From the IMG/VR virus record IMGVR_UViG_3300010883_000015, positions 16,696 through 80,695 of that record: a stretch of DNA of 64,000 bases. One strand, given 5' to 3'. The notes under the pieces were generated by a model. The model saw only the letters and a program-made list of their open reading frames with translations, made no database searches and was not told the DNA's origin. This document shows, in pieces, positions 27,284 through 35,988 of this stretch; positions within the stretch are counted from its first letter, which is position 1, and every line of letters starts with the position of its first letter. The DNA is from a virus. Made by a program: the position numbers and the translations under genes.

Positions 27284-28267
27284 ATGGAAGACTCTGACTT
27301 TATTTTAAAAATTGGTGACTGCATTGAAGAATTGAAATTATTAAAAGAGAATTCTATTGATTCTATTGTTACTGATCCTCCTTATGCCGTATCCATAGAC
27401 AAAAATGATTGGGACGATTTTAAATCTTTACGCCATTTTCAAAAGTGGTGTGAGAAATGGGCAATAGAATGCTTTAGGGTTCTAAAGCCCGGTGGTTATA
27501 TTGTTGCATTTAGCTCGGGAAGAACGTATCACAGGTTAGCTTCGGGCATAGAAGACGCTGGGTTTCAAGTTAAAGATACAATTAATTGGGTGTATTTTAG
27601 CGGGATGCCAAAGGGGTTACGAATAGATAATTTAGGTACTCAATTAAAGCCAAGTTGTGAGCCTGCGGTATTGGCCCAAAAGCCTATATCAGAAAAAACC
27701 TATGCTGATCAATTAAAGAAAACAGGTACAGGGTTTATGAATATAGATGAATGTAGATTCCATCATAAAGACCGTTGTTGGCTAGGCCCTAAAAATGCTG
27801 ATTTTGTTAAAGCTTGGGATAAGCCGATAATGAGTAACTTTACAGGAGACGGAGCTAAGTTATTCGTGGCTGATAGTAAAACAAATTATCAAATAAGAGA
27901 TATTTCTAAATATAAACCTACTGGTGGTAGATTTCCTGCGAATATTTATCATTGTAAAAAGCCAAACAAAAAAGAAAAAGATGCAGGAATAAGAGCATCG
28001 AGGGATAATAACCAAAATGGAAGAAGAAACTTCCACCCAACAGTAAAGCCCTTAAAATTGATGAAATGGCTTGTTAGGCTAGTAACGCCCCGAAACAACA
28101 ATGCTGTTGTCTTAGACCCATTTCTAGGCTCAGGAACAACGGGTATGGCTTGTTTATTAGAAGGATACCGATGCATAGGGATTGAGCGTAATCCTGAGTA
28201 CAAACATATAATAGAATCTAGGATAAAAATAGCTAGAAAAAGTATTTCTGATAAAAATCTTGACTGA
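27284..28267 (+). CDS. DNA methyltransferase, beta class (N4-cytosine or N6-adenine), 327 aa
   Basis: The catalytic motif DPPY is at residues 33-36, followed by FRVLKPGGYIVAF. The SAM-binding motif DPFLGSGTTG is near 280. This order (catalytic motif first, SAM motif last) marks the beta class. The middle region (about 110-240) would recognise the target. The enzyme transfers a methyl group from SAM to an exocyclic amine in DNA, probably protecting phage DNA. No cognate nuclease is adjacent. It starts 7 bases after the upstream gene. Confidence 0.88.
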   Translation: MEDSDFILKIGDCIEELKLLKENSIDSIVTDPPYAVSIDKNDWDDFKSLRHFQKWCEKWAIECFRVLKPGGYIVAFSSGRTYHRLASGIEDAGFQVKDTINWVYFSGMPKGLRIDNLGTQLKPSCEPAVLAQKPISEKTYADQLKKTGTGFMNIDECRFHHKDRCWLGPKNADFVKAWDKPIMSNFTGDGAKLFVADSKTNYQIRDISKYKPTGGRFPANIYHCKKPNKKEKDAGIRASRDNNQNGRRNFHPTVKPLKLMKWLVRLVTPRNNNAVVLDPFLGSGTTGMACLLEGYRCIGIERNPEYKHIIESRIKIARKSISDKNLD

Positions 28268-28312
28268 ATATATTCGTATAGTTTATATTAATATAAGCCT
28301 CGTACCGCCTTA

Positions 28313-28322
28313 ATCACCTCCT
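28313..28322 (+). other. Anti-Shine-Dalgarno-like sequence in an intergenic region
   Basis: ATCACCTCCT is identical to the core of the 3' end of bacterial 16S rRNA. It lies in the 260-base gap after the methyltransferase, before a strong terminator, and is flanked by a direct repeat CTCGTAC. The gap has no reading frame of note. The meaning is unknown. Confidence 0.3.
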
Positions 28323-28366
28323 AGCTCGTACACGGTCACCTAGTTTGTAATGATAGAGTATTTGTG

Positions 28367-28402
28367 AAAGGATCGCTGTTTATGATAGCGATCCTTTTAT
28401 TT
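28367..28402 (+). terminator. Intrinsic terminator
   Basis: An 11-base perfect stem AAAGGATCGCT (28367-28377) and its complement (28387-28397) encloses a 9-base loop and is followed by a T-rich tail. It ends the transcript carrying the methyltransferase gene. Confidence 0.85.
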
Positions 28403-28527
28403 TTATATTTTCGGACATATTCTGTCTTGATCATGTCAATTCAATGTAAATCGCTTTAAATTATATGTTTAATCCAATACAATTAAACATGTCAATAAGA
28501 CATTAATATAAATAATAAGGTGGTAAT

Positions 28528-28884
28528 ATGGTAGATAAATTTTACTTAGGAAGTGTCGTAGTTACGAAGTCTTTAAATAATTTCTTAGAAGAAAGCGAGT
28601 CTTTTCAGAAGGTAATATTTGGGTGTCTCGAAAAGCATAAGTCTGGGAATTGGGGTGACACTGCCCTTAATGATTGTGAACTTAATAACAAGGCAATTGA
28701 AGAGAAGAATGGAGATAGAATTGTTTCAAAATATGAACTCTCTAATACGACTCTGAATTACCTTAATTGTGATTCGATTCCGAAAAGAGAAAGTGATCTT
28801 TATTCTTCTATTTTTATAATTACTGAAAATATTGGAATTACAGAAAAAACGTTAACAACACTACTGTTTTGTTCAGAATATTAA
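28528..28884 (+). CDS. Hypothetical plasmid- and phage-associated protein, 118 aa
   Basis: The central part, SGNWGDTALNDCELNNKAI followed by RIVSKYELS, matches a small family often found on plasmids and phages and annotated only as plasmid-related. The C-terminal SSIFIITENIGITEKTLTT and LLFCSEY agree with that pattern. The function is not known. The ribosome site AAGGTGG precedes ATG 28528. It leads a run of recombination genes. Confidence 0.6.
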   Translation: MVDKFYLGSVVVTKSLNNFLEESESFQKVIFGCLEKHKSGNWGDTALNDCELNNKAIEEKNGDRIVSKYELSNTTLNYLNCDSIPKRESDLYSSIFIITENIGITEKTLTTLLFCSEY

Positions 28885-28893
28885 GGAGTTGTA

Positions 28894-30240
28894 ATGAAAT
28901 ATAATAATATGGAATTACATTTAAAAAGATATGAATATCCTGAAATGATAAAAAAGGGACTGATATTTCCTGTCTCATACAGTGAAATAAAAACTTTACC
29001 TTGTTCCAGAAAGTATGCATTTAAATATATAGAAGGCTTTTCTTCTAATTCTTATAGTAGGCCATTAACATTTGGAATTTCTTGGCACTATGTCTGTGAA
29101 CAAATCTTAATCAAAACAATAAAAACTGATCAAATTATGGACAATAAAGAAATAAATGATGTTTGTGATAAATATTTAGTTCATTTCCTTGAAGGTGAAT
29201 TAAAAAACAAGTATTTCTATGAAGGTGTAACAATAAAAGGAGAAATAGAAAGCATAGTTACACAGATAAAATTAGGAATAATAGGATGGGCAAAGAATTG
29301 GTCGGAAAATATACATCCCAGATATAAAGTTATTGCTGTTGAACTTGCTTTAGGCATGCCTATTTCGTGCGACGGAAAAGTTCTCCGTAAAAAGATGACT
29401 TTTGTAAAGCATGAATTTAAAGATTGTGAAATATTAAGACTTCCTGTTTCTGGCGAGTTGGATAAAAATGGAAAATCTTTTTCAAAAGACAATTATGTAC
29501 CTGAAATTCAGATGGGTGATAAAATATCAACTGAATCGTTAAAAAACACTTGTATTTCTAAACAAATTAAATTCTTTAAAGTTGGAAAATTGGACTGCTT
29601 ATTGCAGTCAAGAGAGACGGGTGGGCTATGGATATTGGATCATAAAACGTCTGGTTCACCAAAAGGGTACAAAACTAAGATGCAATTTAATCTTCAACTT
29701 CATAATTATTGCTCTCTTGTTAGGTACGCCATTAAAGAGGGAAGGTTTTCTGATTTAAATTCAGATAATTTAATTGTTGAAGGGGTCATGTGGGATATCG
29801 CTTCTTCAAAATACAACCCGATGCAATTTGATTCTGATGGAAAATTAAAAAAGTTAAAGAGACCGATCCCTCCTTACCATATCGTTAAAGAATATGTTGA
29901 GAAGAATAAGTTAGAAGACTCATATTCTGATTATTTAGATCTTTTAGAAGAGAAGAACCTCGACAAATATTTTTTAGTTGAAGAGATGATCTCTGAAGAA
30001 GATATGGACAGATGTGAACTAGAAGATTACTGTTATGTTCAAGAAATGATCATAAAGAGAAAAAAGGCAGAAATCGTTAATTTGCGATCTCCTTCCGATC
30101 TTAGCGTAAAGATTCCACGTTTTACAATTTGTGAAACGTATAATTTTTGTCAATTCTATATCAATTGTTTTGCAAATACAGCAATGCACAAGATACAATA
30201 TAAACGTGAAGCCAATATGTTTTGGCGAAGCATTCTATAA
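28894..30240 (+). CDS. PD-(D/E)XK nuclease, RecB/Cas4-like, 448 aa
   Basis: The core motif is visible as GKLDCLLQ (near 231), then WILDHKT (near 247), then QFNLQLHNY (near 266), the D, DxK and Q-x-Y elements of RecB-type nucleases. A leading SYSEIKTLPCSRKYAFKYI (residues 29-47) and a C-terminal cysteine-rich end (CETYNFCQFYINC) could bind an iron-sulphur cluster as in Cas4 and AddB. Such proteins resect DNA ends. Next to a Sak4-like ATPase, it probably serves phage recombination. Confidence 0.8.
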   Translation: MKYNNMELHLKRYEYPEMIKKGLIFPVSYSEIKTLPCSRKYAFKYIEGFSSNSYSRPLTFGISWHYVCEQILIKTIKTDQIMDNKEINDVCDKYLVHFLEGELKNKYFYEGVTIKGEIESIVTQIKLGIIGWAKNWSENIHPRYKVIAVELALGMPISCDGKVLRKKMTFVKHEFKDCEILRLPVSGELDKNGKSFSKDNYVPEIQMGDKISTESLKNTCISKQIKFFKVGKLDCLLQSRETGGLWILDHKTSGSPKGYKTKMQFNLQLHNYCSLVRYAIKEGRFSDLNSDNLIVEGVMWDIASSKYNPMQFDSDGKLKKLKRPIPPYHIVKEYVEKNKLEDSYSDYLDLLEEKNLDKYFLVEEMISEEDMDRCELEDYCYVQEMIIKRKKAEIVNLRSPSDLSVKIPRFTICETYNFCQFYINCFANTAMHKIQYKREANMFWRSIL

Positions 30241-30268
30241 ACACAAACTACACTACAAGGAAACCAAT

Positions 30269-31051
30269 ATGGCTATTGAAATAAGAAGAGCAAGCGAGGC
30301 TCTAAAGAAAGGAAACACTCATGCAAAAATACTTGTCTGGGGCAATTCTGGGGTGGGCAAGTCGTGGCTCGCTGCCAGTGCACCGAACCCTTTGATTGTC
30401 CTAACAGAGTCTAACGGGGCTGTCTCTGTTGGTCACAGCAACCCAGATGCCGATGTCATAGTTATCGATAATATTAAAGACTTGAGAACTATTTGTGGTA
30501 TGGCTAAAAGTGGAAAGTTGAACAAATATGATACCATTGTATTTGACAGCCTTACAGAGTGTCAGAGGTTATTTAAAGATGAAATCCTTGGCGATAGGGA
30601 TACTCTGAAAATACAAGATTGGGGCTTATTGGCTACTAGGATGTTAAAATTCATTCGCTTGGTTCGCGACTTACCTTTCCATATTGTCTGTACTGCTTTG
30701 GCAGACAAACTTACAGACTCTGAGGGTGTCATAACAATGAACCTTCCTCAATTTGAAGGCAAGAAAACAGCTAATGAGATTATGCAATATTTCAGTGCTG
30801 TTGGGTATTATTTTCAAAAGAGCACAATCGTAAAGACAAGTGATGGTGATGAACATAAACAATTAGTTCGTAATCTTATGTTCGAGAACACAACAAAATG
30901 GATGGTGAAACCTTGCCACCCACTAACAAATGTATCTGATCCTAATATGACAGATATTATATCCCGCATAATTTCTGGTTCAAATACTACAGAGATTATT
31001 AATAAAAACAAAACTAAAAAAAATCAAAAAGTTGAGGTGACACATGGCTAA
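30269..31051 (+). CDS. Sak4-like RecA-fold ATPase (phage recombination), 260 aa
   Basis: The frame extends upstream, but ATG 30269 follows CAAGGAAACCA and is the likely start. Walker A is WGNSGVGKSW near residue 24, and Walker B is DTIVFDSLTE near 88. The domain belongs to the AAA_24/Sak4 group of single-strand annealing ATPases, which load on single-stranded DNA bound by phage SSB. Neighbours agree, with a RecB-like nuclease upstream and a single-strand binding protein overlapping downstream by 8 bases. Confidence 0.85.
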   Translation: MAIEIRRASEALKKGNTHAKILVWGNSGVGKSWLAASAPNPLIVLTESNGAVSVGHSNPDADVIVIDNIKDLRTICGMAKSGKLNKYDTIVFDSLTECQRLFKDEILGDRDTLKIQDWGLLATRMLKFIRLVRDLPFHIVCTALADKLTDSEGVITMNLPQFEGKKTANEIMQYFSAVGYYFQKSTIVKTSDGDEHKQLVRNLMFENTTKWMVKPCHPLTNVSDPNMTDIISRIISGSNTTEIINKNKTKKNQKVEVTHG

Positions 31052-31649
31052 AATAAACCCTAGAAAAGATGGAAGTATTTCCGATTCTGGATCAAGACCT
31101 AAGAAAGTAACGGCAGGTAATAAAATATTTGCCCCTATTGGAATAGCATACACAAAATCAGCAAACAAAGGAACTGTTTGTCTGCATGTATACTCTATTG
31201 TTATTAAAGACCTAGAAGGTGATAATAATGAAGGTATAATTCACATTGAAAAGTTTTGGCAAACAGGAAAGGCGCTTTGGAAGGTTGCTAATTTTGCATT
31301 ATCAATGAGATGTGAAATTGAATTTGATTCAGAGGATAGGAATGATGTTGAGAAGATGATAGCCAATGGTGTGTGTTTCTCTGGTGAAATCGCTGTTAAA
31401 GATAGCGGTGAATATACTGTTAGAGAGATCGTTAATTTTAATATACCTAGTGATGTAATAGATGATGGTAAATTGAAGTTGACACCTGAAATGGAAGAAT
31501 ATATTGTTCAGGGAGAACAAGCGTTTCCTAAATATATTCAAAAACAAAAAGAGTATGGTGTTAACTTTATAGAACCTAAAAGTTCTGTTAAGATAGACTT
31601 ATCATCTGACGAGGAAGAAGAATATCAACATGATAGTATCCCATTCTAA
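31044..31649 (+). CDS. Single-stranded DNA-binding protein-like, 201 aa
   Basis: The acidic C-terminus DLSSDEEEEY...DSIPF mimics the tip (DDDIPF) that bacterial SSB uses to recruit partners. The beta-rich body fits a phage single-strand binding protein, and gene order after the Sak4-like ATPase supports it. It overlaps the previous gene by 8 bases and the next by 20 bases. The OB fold cannot be proven by eye. Confidence 0.75.
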   Translation: MAKINPRKDGSISDSGSRPKKVTAGNKIFAPIGIAYTKSANKGTVCLHVYSIVIKDLEGDNNEGIIHIEKFWQTGKALWKVANFALSMRCEIEFDSEDRNDVEKMIANGVCFSGEIAVKDSGEYTVREIVNFNIPSDVIDDGKLKLTPEMEEYIVQGEQAFPKYIQKQKEYGVNFIEPKSSVKIDLSSDEEEEYQHDSIPF

Positions 31650-32196
31650 AGTATTAGTTGGCATTGACCCTGCAACCGCAGGATCAGCAGTTGTTTTAAT
31701 CGGAACTTCTGTTCCTGCGGTTATACTTTGGAAGAAGGTTACTAGAAAAAAAAGGAAAGTATTTAGTGTTAGTATCTCTTTCTCAAATTCAAAAAATGTA
31801 CAAACAACATTATGTAGAACCCCTGCTCATATTGGAGCAGTAATATCTGGATTGAGTTGTTTAAATATAGTGAATGGTATTTCTATTGAAGATTGTTATT
31901 TTCATAAGAATCCTAAAACCACTATTATGTTGGCAAGATTTGGAACTGCTGTTTCTGCTCCCTTGCAGATAAAATGCGGATTTGATCCTGTATTTGTTGC
32001 ACCTACTGAATGGAGGAAGTCAGTCATAGGTGTGAGAACTAGAATAAAAAGAGAAGAAGCAAAGAGATTATCGTTAAAGCACTTACCTTTATTACTGCCC
32101 GAATTAGAGCATCACTTAAACCTCTTAGGTCGCTACGATCATATAACTGATGCAGCAGGTATAGCCTTATGGCTGTCATACAAATACTCTAAATAA
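31630..32196 (+). CDS. RuvC-like Holliday junction resolvase, 188 aa
   Basis: The start motif VGIDPATAGS (9-18), the acidic IEDCYF (near 78) and the C-terminal DHITDAAGIALWLSY (near 167-181) match the RNase H-fold residues of RuvC resolvases. RuvC cuts four-way junctions formed in recombination and replication. The length is similar to bacterial RuvC. It overlaps the single-strand binding gene by 20 bases and precedes the primase-helicase. Confidence 0.82.
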   Translation: MIVSHSKVLVGIDPATAGSAVVLIGTSVPAVILWKKVTRKKRKVFSVSISFSNSKNVQTTLCRTPAHIGAVISGLSCLNIVNGISIEDCYFHKNPKTTIMLARFGTAVSAPLQIKCGFDPVFVAPTEWRKSVIGVRTRIKREEAKRLSLKHLPLLLPELEHHLNLLGRYDHITDAAGIALWLSYKYSK

Positions 32197-32227
32197 TTTA
32201 ACATAATAATAAAAAAAAGGGATTAAC

Positions 32228-32545
32228 ATGAGGGTAACATACCAACATGATAGGATATCTACGCCTATAAAAATAGCAAAACTGTTTGAATTGTGGCTTC
32301 ACATACACAGATGGAAACGAAGGCCAAGACTAACAACGCGGAGAATTATTATTTTTAATTCTCAAATTCAGGAAAAGGGATTCGCTGAGATTTCTCAGGT
32401 ATTCTACTTTCTTATAAAGGATAATGATTATTCAAATCATATCAAAAGCAATGGTCATACAAAATTAAGAAGTATATTTAATCGGCACAATTGGGATGAA
32501 AAGGTTCAACGTTCAACAGTAGGTAAAAAAAATGAGTGCATTTGA
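32228..32545 (+). CDS. Hypothetical basic protein, 105 aa
   Basis: A strongly basic protein (HRWKRRPRLTTRR near residues 32-44). The AAAAAAGGGATTAAC ribosome region precedes ATG 32228. The helix-rich charge pattern would suit nucleic-acid binding, but no motif is diagnostic. It lies between RuvC and the primase-helicase and overlaps the latter by 14 bases, so it probably belongs to the replication operon. Confidence 0.65.
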   Translation: MRVTYQHDRISTPIKIAKLFELWLHIHRWKRRPRLTTRRIIIFNSQIQEKGFAEISQVFYFLIKDNDYSNHIKSNGHTKLRSIFNRHNWDEKVQRSTVGKKNECI

Positions 32546-34442
32546 AAGATTTAATAAGCAAGGTATCGATATAGCAATTGGCTTATTAGGCATGAGATCA
32601 GGAAGGATGAGGTCATACGGGGATTGTCCTGCTTGTGGCTCTGAAAAGAGAGGCAAAAACGATAATCGCTTGCCTATCGGGATAACGCCCAATGGGAATG
32701 GCTGGCATTGTCATAAATGCCAAATATCAGGCAATTTGACAGATCTATTAAGTTATAGTCTTTGTGGTAATTCTTATTCTGATTTAGATGATGTAAGTAA
32801 AACAACTATTTTGGATTGGTTGCTGGATAAAGGTTTCGGAACAAAAAGAACTGATGTTTCTAAAAAGTTTACAAATATATCTAAAGTCGTTGATAATACA
32901 ACAGTAAAGAAGAAACCTAAAATTGATACTACTTCTGATTTTAGATGGGAGAAAGATTTATGGAGGCAATACAAGGCAAATTTGAGTTCTGATATAGGTA
33001 AGTTCGTATTTGAGTATCTTACATTGGATCGCAAGTTATCTACTGAAGTAATTGATAAGGCAGATTTGGGCATGGTAAGTATAAGGGGCGAAGATTGGCT
33101 GGTAATCCCTCTCAAAGATAAGCATGGAAAGGTAATAAACATGCGCTTCAGAACAACACCACCCCTTGATAAGACATTCCGTGTCTGCGCTGGGTGTCCT
33201 ATGCCATTGTATGGGCTAGATAGCACATCTAAGCAGAAAGGAAATCGCGTTATAATTATGGAGGGAGAATTAGATGTTCTAGCCATGCATACTTACGGGT
33301 ATGAAAATATTGTTTCAGGAACAACGGGAGCATCAGCAAATTGGAAAGAGGATTGGCTTGATAGCATTGAAGGGTTTCAATCATTCCTGATTTATTATGA
33401 TAATGATCAAGCAGGTGATACTGGAGCCGAAAAAGTAGCCAAAAAATTAGGATATTATAGATGTTTTAGGGTTAAGGATGACGTATTTAATGATGCGGGA
33501 GAATGTTTACAGAACAATATTCCTTATAATCATATTCAAAAACTTTTAGAAAATCCAGAAGGATTTATTAAAAGCAGACTGAAGCGTGTCGGTTCTTATC
33601 AAGACCAAATTGAAGAACTTGTTAACAACCCAACAGCAGTAAAAGGTTTTTCAAGTGGTTTAAATAAATTAGATCCATTGATCGGTGGTATAAGACCGGG
33701 TTTGTGGGTTGTGTCTGGAGATACTGGTCATGGTAAAACAACATTTTTAACATGGTTACTTTGGAAACAAGCAACAAATATGATTCCTGTTCTTGTTACC
33801 AGTTTTGAGCAACAGCCCATTGGAACAGTTCAGAAATTATTAAGAACTCAAGTAGGCAATGACTTCACAAAGGTTAGCGTTAGTGATAGAAAAAAGGCAT
33901 TTAATGAATTAGATGCTCTTCCTATTCATATATATGATCATTATGGTGAAATAAAATTAGACGAAATAATAGAATGTATAAGATTCTCTTGTAGAAGACA
34001 TGATATTAAAATTGCCTTAGTTGATCATTTAGGATTTCTTGTCGGTGGTCAAGATAAGAATTTAGATGAAAGACAGGCTATTGAAAATGCTGTTAGAGAA
34101 TTGGCTACCATTGCAGTTCAGGATGATATTACGATAATGCTTGTTTGCCACCCTAACAATATGTCAATAGCCCAGCAAAGAAGAGTAAAGATCACAGACC
34201 TAAAAGGAGCAAGTGCTATTCGACAAGATGCACATGTTGGTATTATCGTGGAAAGAAACGATATAGATCAAAATTCAATATTTCCAACCACAACAATATA
34301 TGTTGATAAATGTAGATCTGAATTCGGATTATCAGGATCAAATTGTTTATTAGCATTTGATCCATTGTCGTGTTATTTTGCTGATGATTGGAACTCAACC
34401 CCGAGCGGTATTGCTAATAGAAAAGTGATTTGTCCTACTTAA
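32532..34442 (+). CDS. Primase-helicase, T7 gp4-like, 636 aa
   Basis: A zinc-binding domain (CPACGSEKR near 33, CHKCQISG near 58) is followed by a TOPRIM domain (IIMEGELDVLAM near 240, YYDNDQAGD near 286). A RecA-fold helicase follows with Walker A GDTGHGKTTF near 395 and a DHLGFL/MLVCHP core near 497-537. This is the order of the phage T7 primase-helicase, which primes lagging strands and unwinds DNA at the fork. It is the main replication enzyme in the window. No DNA polymerase was seen. Confidence 0.92.
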   Translation: MSAFERFNKQGIDIAIGLLGMRSGRMRSYGDCPACGSEKRGKNDNRLPIGITPNGNGWHCHKCQISGNLTDLLSYSLCGNSYSDLDDVSKTTILDWLLDKGFGTKRTDVSKKFTNISKVVDNTTVKKKPKIDTTSDFRWEKDLWRQYKANLSSDIGKFVFEYLTLDRKLSTEVIDKADLGMVSIRGEDWLVIPLKDKHGKVINMRFRTTPPLDKTFRVCAGCPMPLYGLDSTSKQKGNRVIIMEGELDVLAMHTYGYENIVSGTTGASANWKEDWLDSIEGFQSFLIYYDNDQAGDTGAEKVAKKLGYYRCFRVKDDVFNDAGECLQNNIPYNHIQKLLENPEGFIKSRLKRVGSYQDQIEELVNNPTAVKGFSSGLNKLDPLIGGIRPGLWVVSGDTGHGKTTFLTWLLWKQATNMIPVLVTSFEQQPIGTVQKLLRTQVGNDFTKVSVSDRKKAFNELDALPIHIYDHYGEIKLDEIIECIRFSCRRHDIKIALVDHLGFLVGGQDKNLDERQAIENAVRELATIAVQDDITIMLVCHPNNMSIAQQRRVKITDLKGASAIRQDAHVGIIVERNDIDQNSIFPTTTIYVDKCRSEFGLSGSNCLLAFDPLSCYFADDWNSTPSGIANRKVICPT

Positions 34443-34460
34443 CAAAATAAGGATAATAAA

Positions 34461-34700
34461 ATGACTAGAAAATATGTATTACTTAGAGATATGTCGTTTA
34501 ACGATACGTCAAAGAATGACCATTCATTGCGTATTCTTAAAAAGGGTTCTGTATATCCTCTTGTATATTTTAATGAATATGATCGGTACTCAAAATCAAT
34601 GTTTTTCCAAAGTAAAAAAAAGAAAGAAAATATTGTAATATTGTTTGCTGAGGGAATACAGAGGAAATTTATATTAAATATAGATGTTAGGCTTGTGTAG
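34461..34700 (+). CDS. Small hypothetical protein, 79 aa
   Basis: ATG 34461 follows AAATAAGGATAATAAA. The protein is basic (YSKSMFFQSKKKKENIV) with short beta-like strands. No domain recognised. It lies between the primase-helicase and queE, so it may open the modification operon, but nothing in its sequence tells its role. Confidence 0.6.
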   Translation: MTRKYVLLRDMSFNDTSKNDHSLRILKKGSVYPLVYFNEYDRYSKSMFFQSKKKKENIVILFAEGIQRKFILNIDVRLV

Positions 34701-34738
34701 CTATTGATAATAGTATTTAAATATATTACATTATCTTT

Positions 34739-35428
34739 ATGTTCACTATAAAAGAAATTTTCGCGACACTTCAAGGTGAAGGATCAAGATCAGGAACTCC
34801 TGCGATCTTTGTAAGGTTTGCTGGTTGTAACCTATGGTCGGGACAAGATCATCTTCGAGAGAAAGGAAAAGGTCACTGTGCTTTATGGTGTGATACTGAT
34901 TTTTTTCGTGGAGATAAATATGAAGGTTCTGAATTATTAAACCGCCTCAATAGATTAACCTCTAAGTGGCAAGATAAGATGGTTGTATTTACAGGGGGAG
35001 AGCCTTGCTTACAATTAAAGAAGCCCGAAGCCGTAGGATTAATTGAAAGATTGCTAAATACAGGATGGGTGGTTGCAATAGAAACAAATGGAACGATATC
35101 TGCTGAAGAGTGTCAAGTGCTAAATATATTAAATGATCACCCGAATGGTCATATTACGGTTAGTCCGAAACCTCTTATGGATAAAAGTAAACGTCACAGT
35201 ATTGAGCATATTAAATTAAGATTTGGTACAGATTTAAAAATAATCATCCCAACAGTGTTACCTTTAAATGAATTTCAAGAGTTAAATTTTGAACATTTCT
35301 TCTTTCAACCAATGGATCTACAGGACGGGACTTCTGGATTAAGTTCAGTAGAAGAAACCATTGAATTCTGCATAACTTATGGATGGAGGCTATCTTGCCA
35401 AACACACAAATTTCTAAACCTACAATAG
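34739..35428 (+). CDS. queE: 7-carboxy-7-deazaguanine synthase (QueE), 229 aa
   Basis: The N-terminus IKEIFATLQGEGSRSGTPA and the cysteines of GCNLW and HCALWCDTDF (C30, C47, C51), then FTGGEP and AIETNGT, are characteristic of QueE. It is a radical-SAM enzyme that turns 6-carboxy-tetrahydropterin into 7-carboxy-7-deazaguanine using an iron-sulphur cluster. The cysteine spacing here is CX16CX3C, longer than the CX14CX2C of E. coli. It is the first pathway gene of the operon, and its end overlaps folE. Confidence 0.9.
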   Translation: MFTIKEIFATLQGEGSRSGTPAIFVRFAGCNLWSGQDHLREKGKGHCALWCDTDFFRGDKYEGSELLNRLNRLTSKWQDKMVVFTGGEPCLQLKKPEAVGLIERLLNTGWVVAIETNGTISAEECQVLNILNDHPNGHITVSPKPLMDKSKRHSIEHIKLRFGTDLKIIIPTVLPLNEFQELNFEHFFFQPMDLQDGTSGLSSVEETIEFCITYGWRLSCQTHKFLNLQ

Positions 35429-35979
35429 ATGAAGTAGAAAAAGCATTTAAAACTATATTGAAATATGTAGGCGAAGATCCAGAAAGAGAAGGCTTAAAAG
35501 AAACGCCTAAACGAGTAGCTAGATCATTAAAAGAATGGTTTTCAGGATATGACATAGATCCTAAATCTGTATTATCAACAACGTTTGAAGAAGTTGAAAA
35601 TTACAACGAGATTGTAGTTTTAAGAAATATTAGGCTAGAAAGTCATTGTGAGCATCACATGTGTCCTATTATTGGAACGGCAACGGTAGCTTACTTGCCT
35701 AGAAATAAAGTTGTAGGAATTTCAAAATTAGCTAGAGTAGTAGATGCATTCGCGAAGCGTTATCAAATTCAAGAAGTTATGACAAAGCAAATAGCAGACA
35801 CCATACAAGAAGTGTTAAATCCTAAAGGTGTTGCAGTTATAATTAAAGCACAGCATTTCTGTATTGGAACAAGGGGAATTCATAAGCATGAAAGTGATAT
35901 GATTACCTCCTGTATGCTTGGTGTATTTATGGAAGATAGCACAGCCAGACTAGAACTTATGCATTTAATAAAAGATTAA
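35383..35979 (+). CDS. folE: GTP cyclohydrolase I (FolE), 198 aa
   Basis: Motifs ESHCEHHMCPI (about 86-96), VGISKLARVVDAFAKRYQ and KAQHFCIGTRGIHKHESDM match FolE, which converts GTP into dihydroneopterin triphosphate with a zinc held by Cys and His. It is the first committed step to 7-deazaguanine. Two starts are possible: ATG 35383, which overlaps queE by 46 bases, or TTG 35395, which follows GGAGG at ideal spacing. The TTG may be the real start. Confidence 0.9.
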   Translation: MEAILPNTQISKPTIDEVEKAFKTILKYVGEDPEREGLKETPKRVARSLKEWFSGYDIDPKSVLSTTFEEVENYNEIVVLRNIRLESHCEHHMCPIIGTATVAYLPRNKVVGISKLARVVDAFAKRYQIQEVMTKQIADTIQEVLNPKGVAVIIKAQHFCIGTRGIHKHESDMITSCMLGVFMEDSTARLELMHLIKD

Positions 35980-35988
35980 GGATACAGT

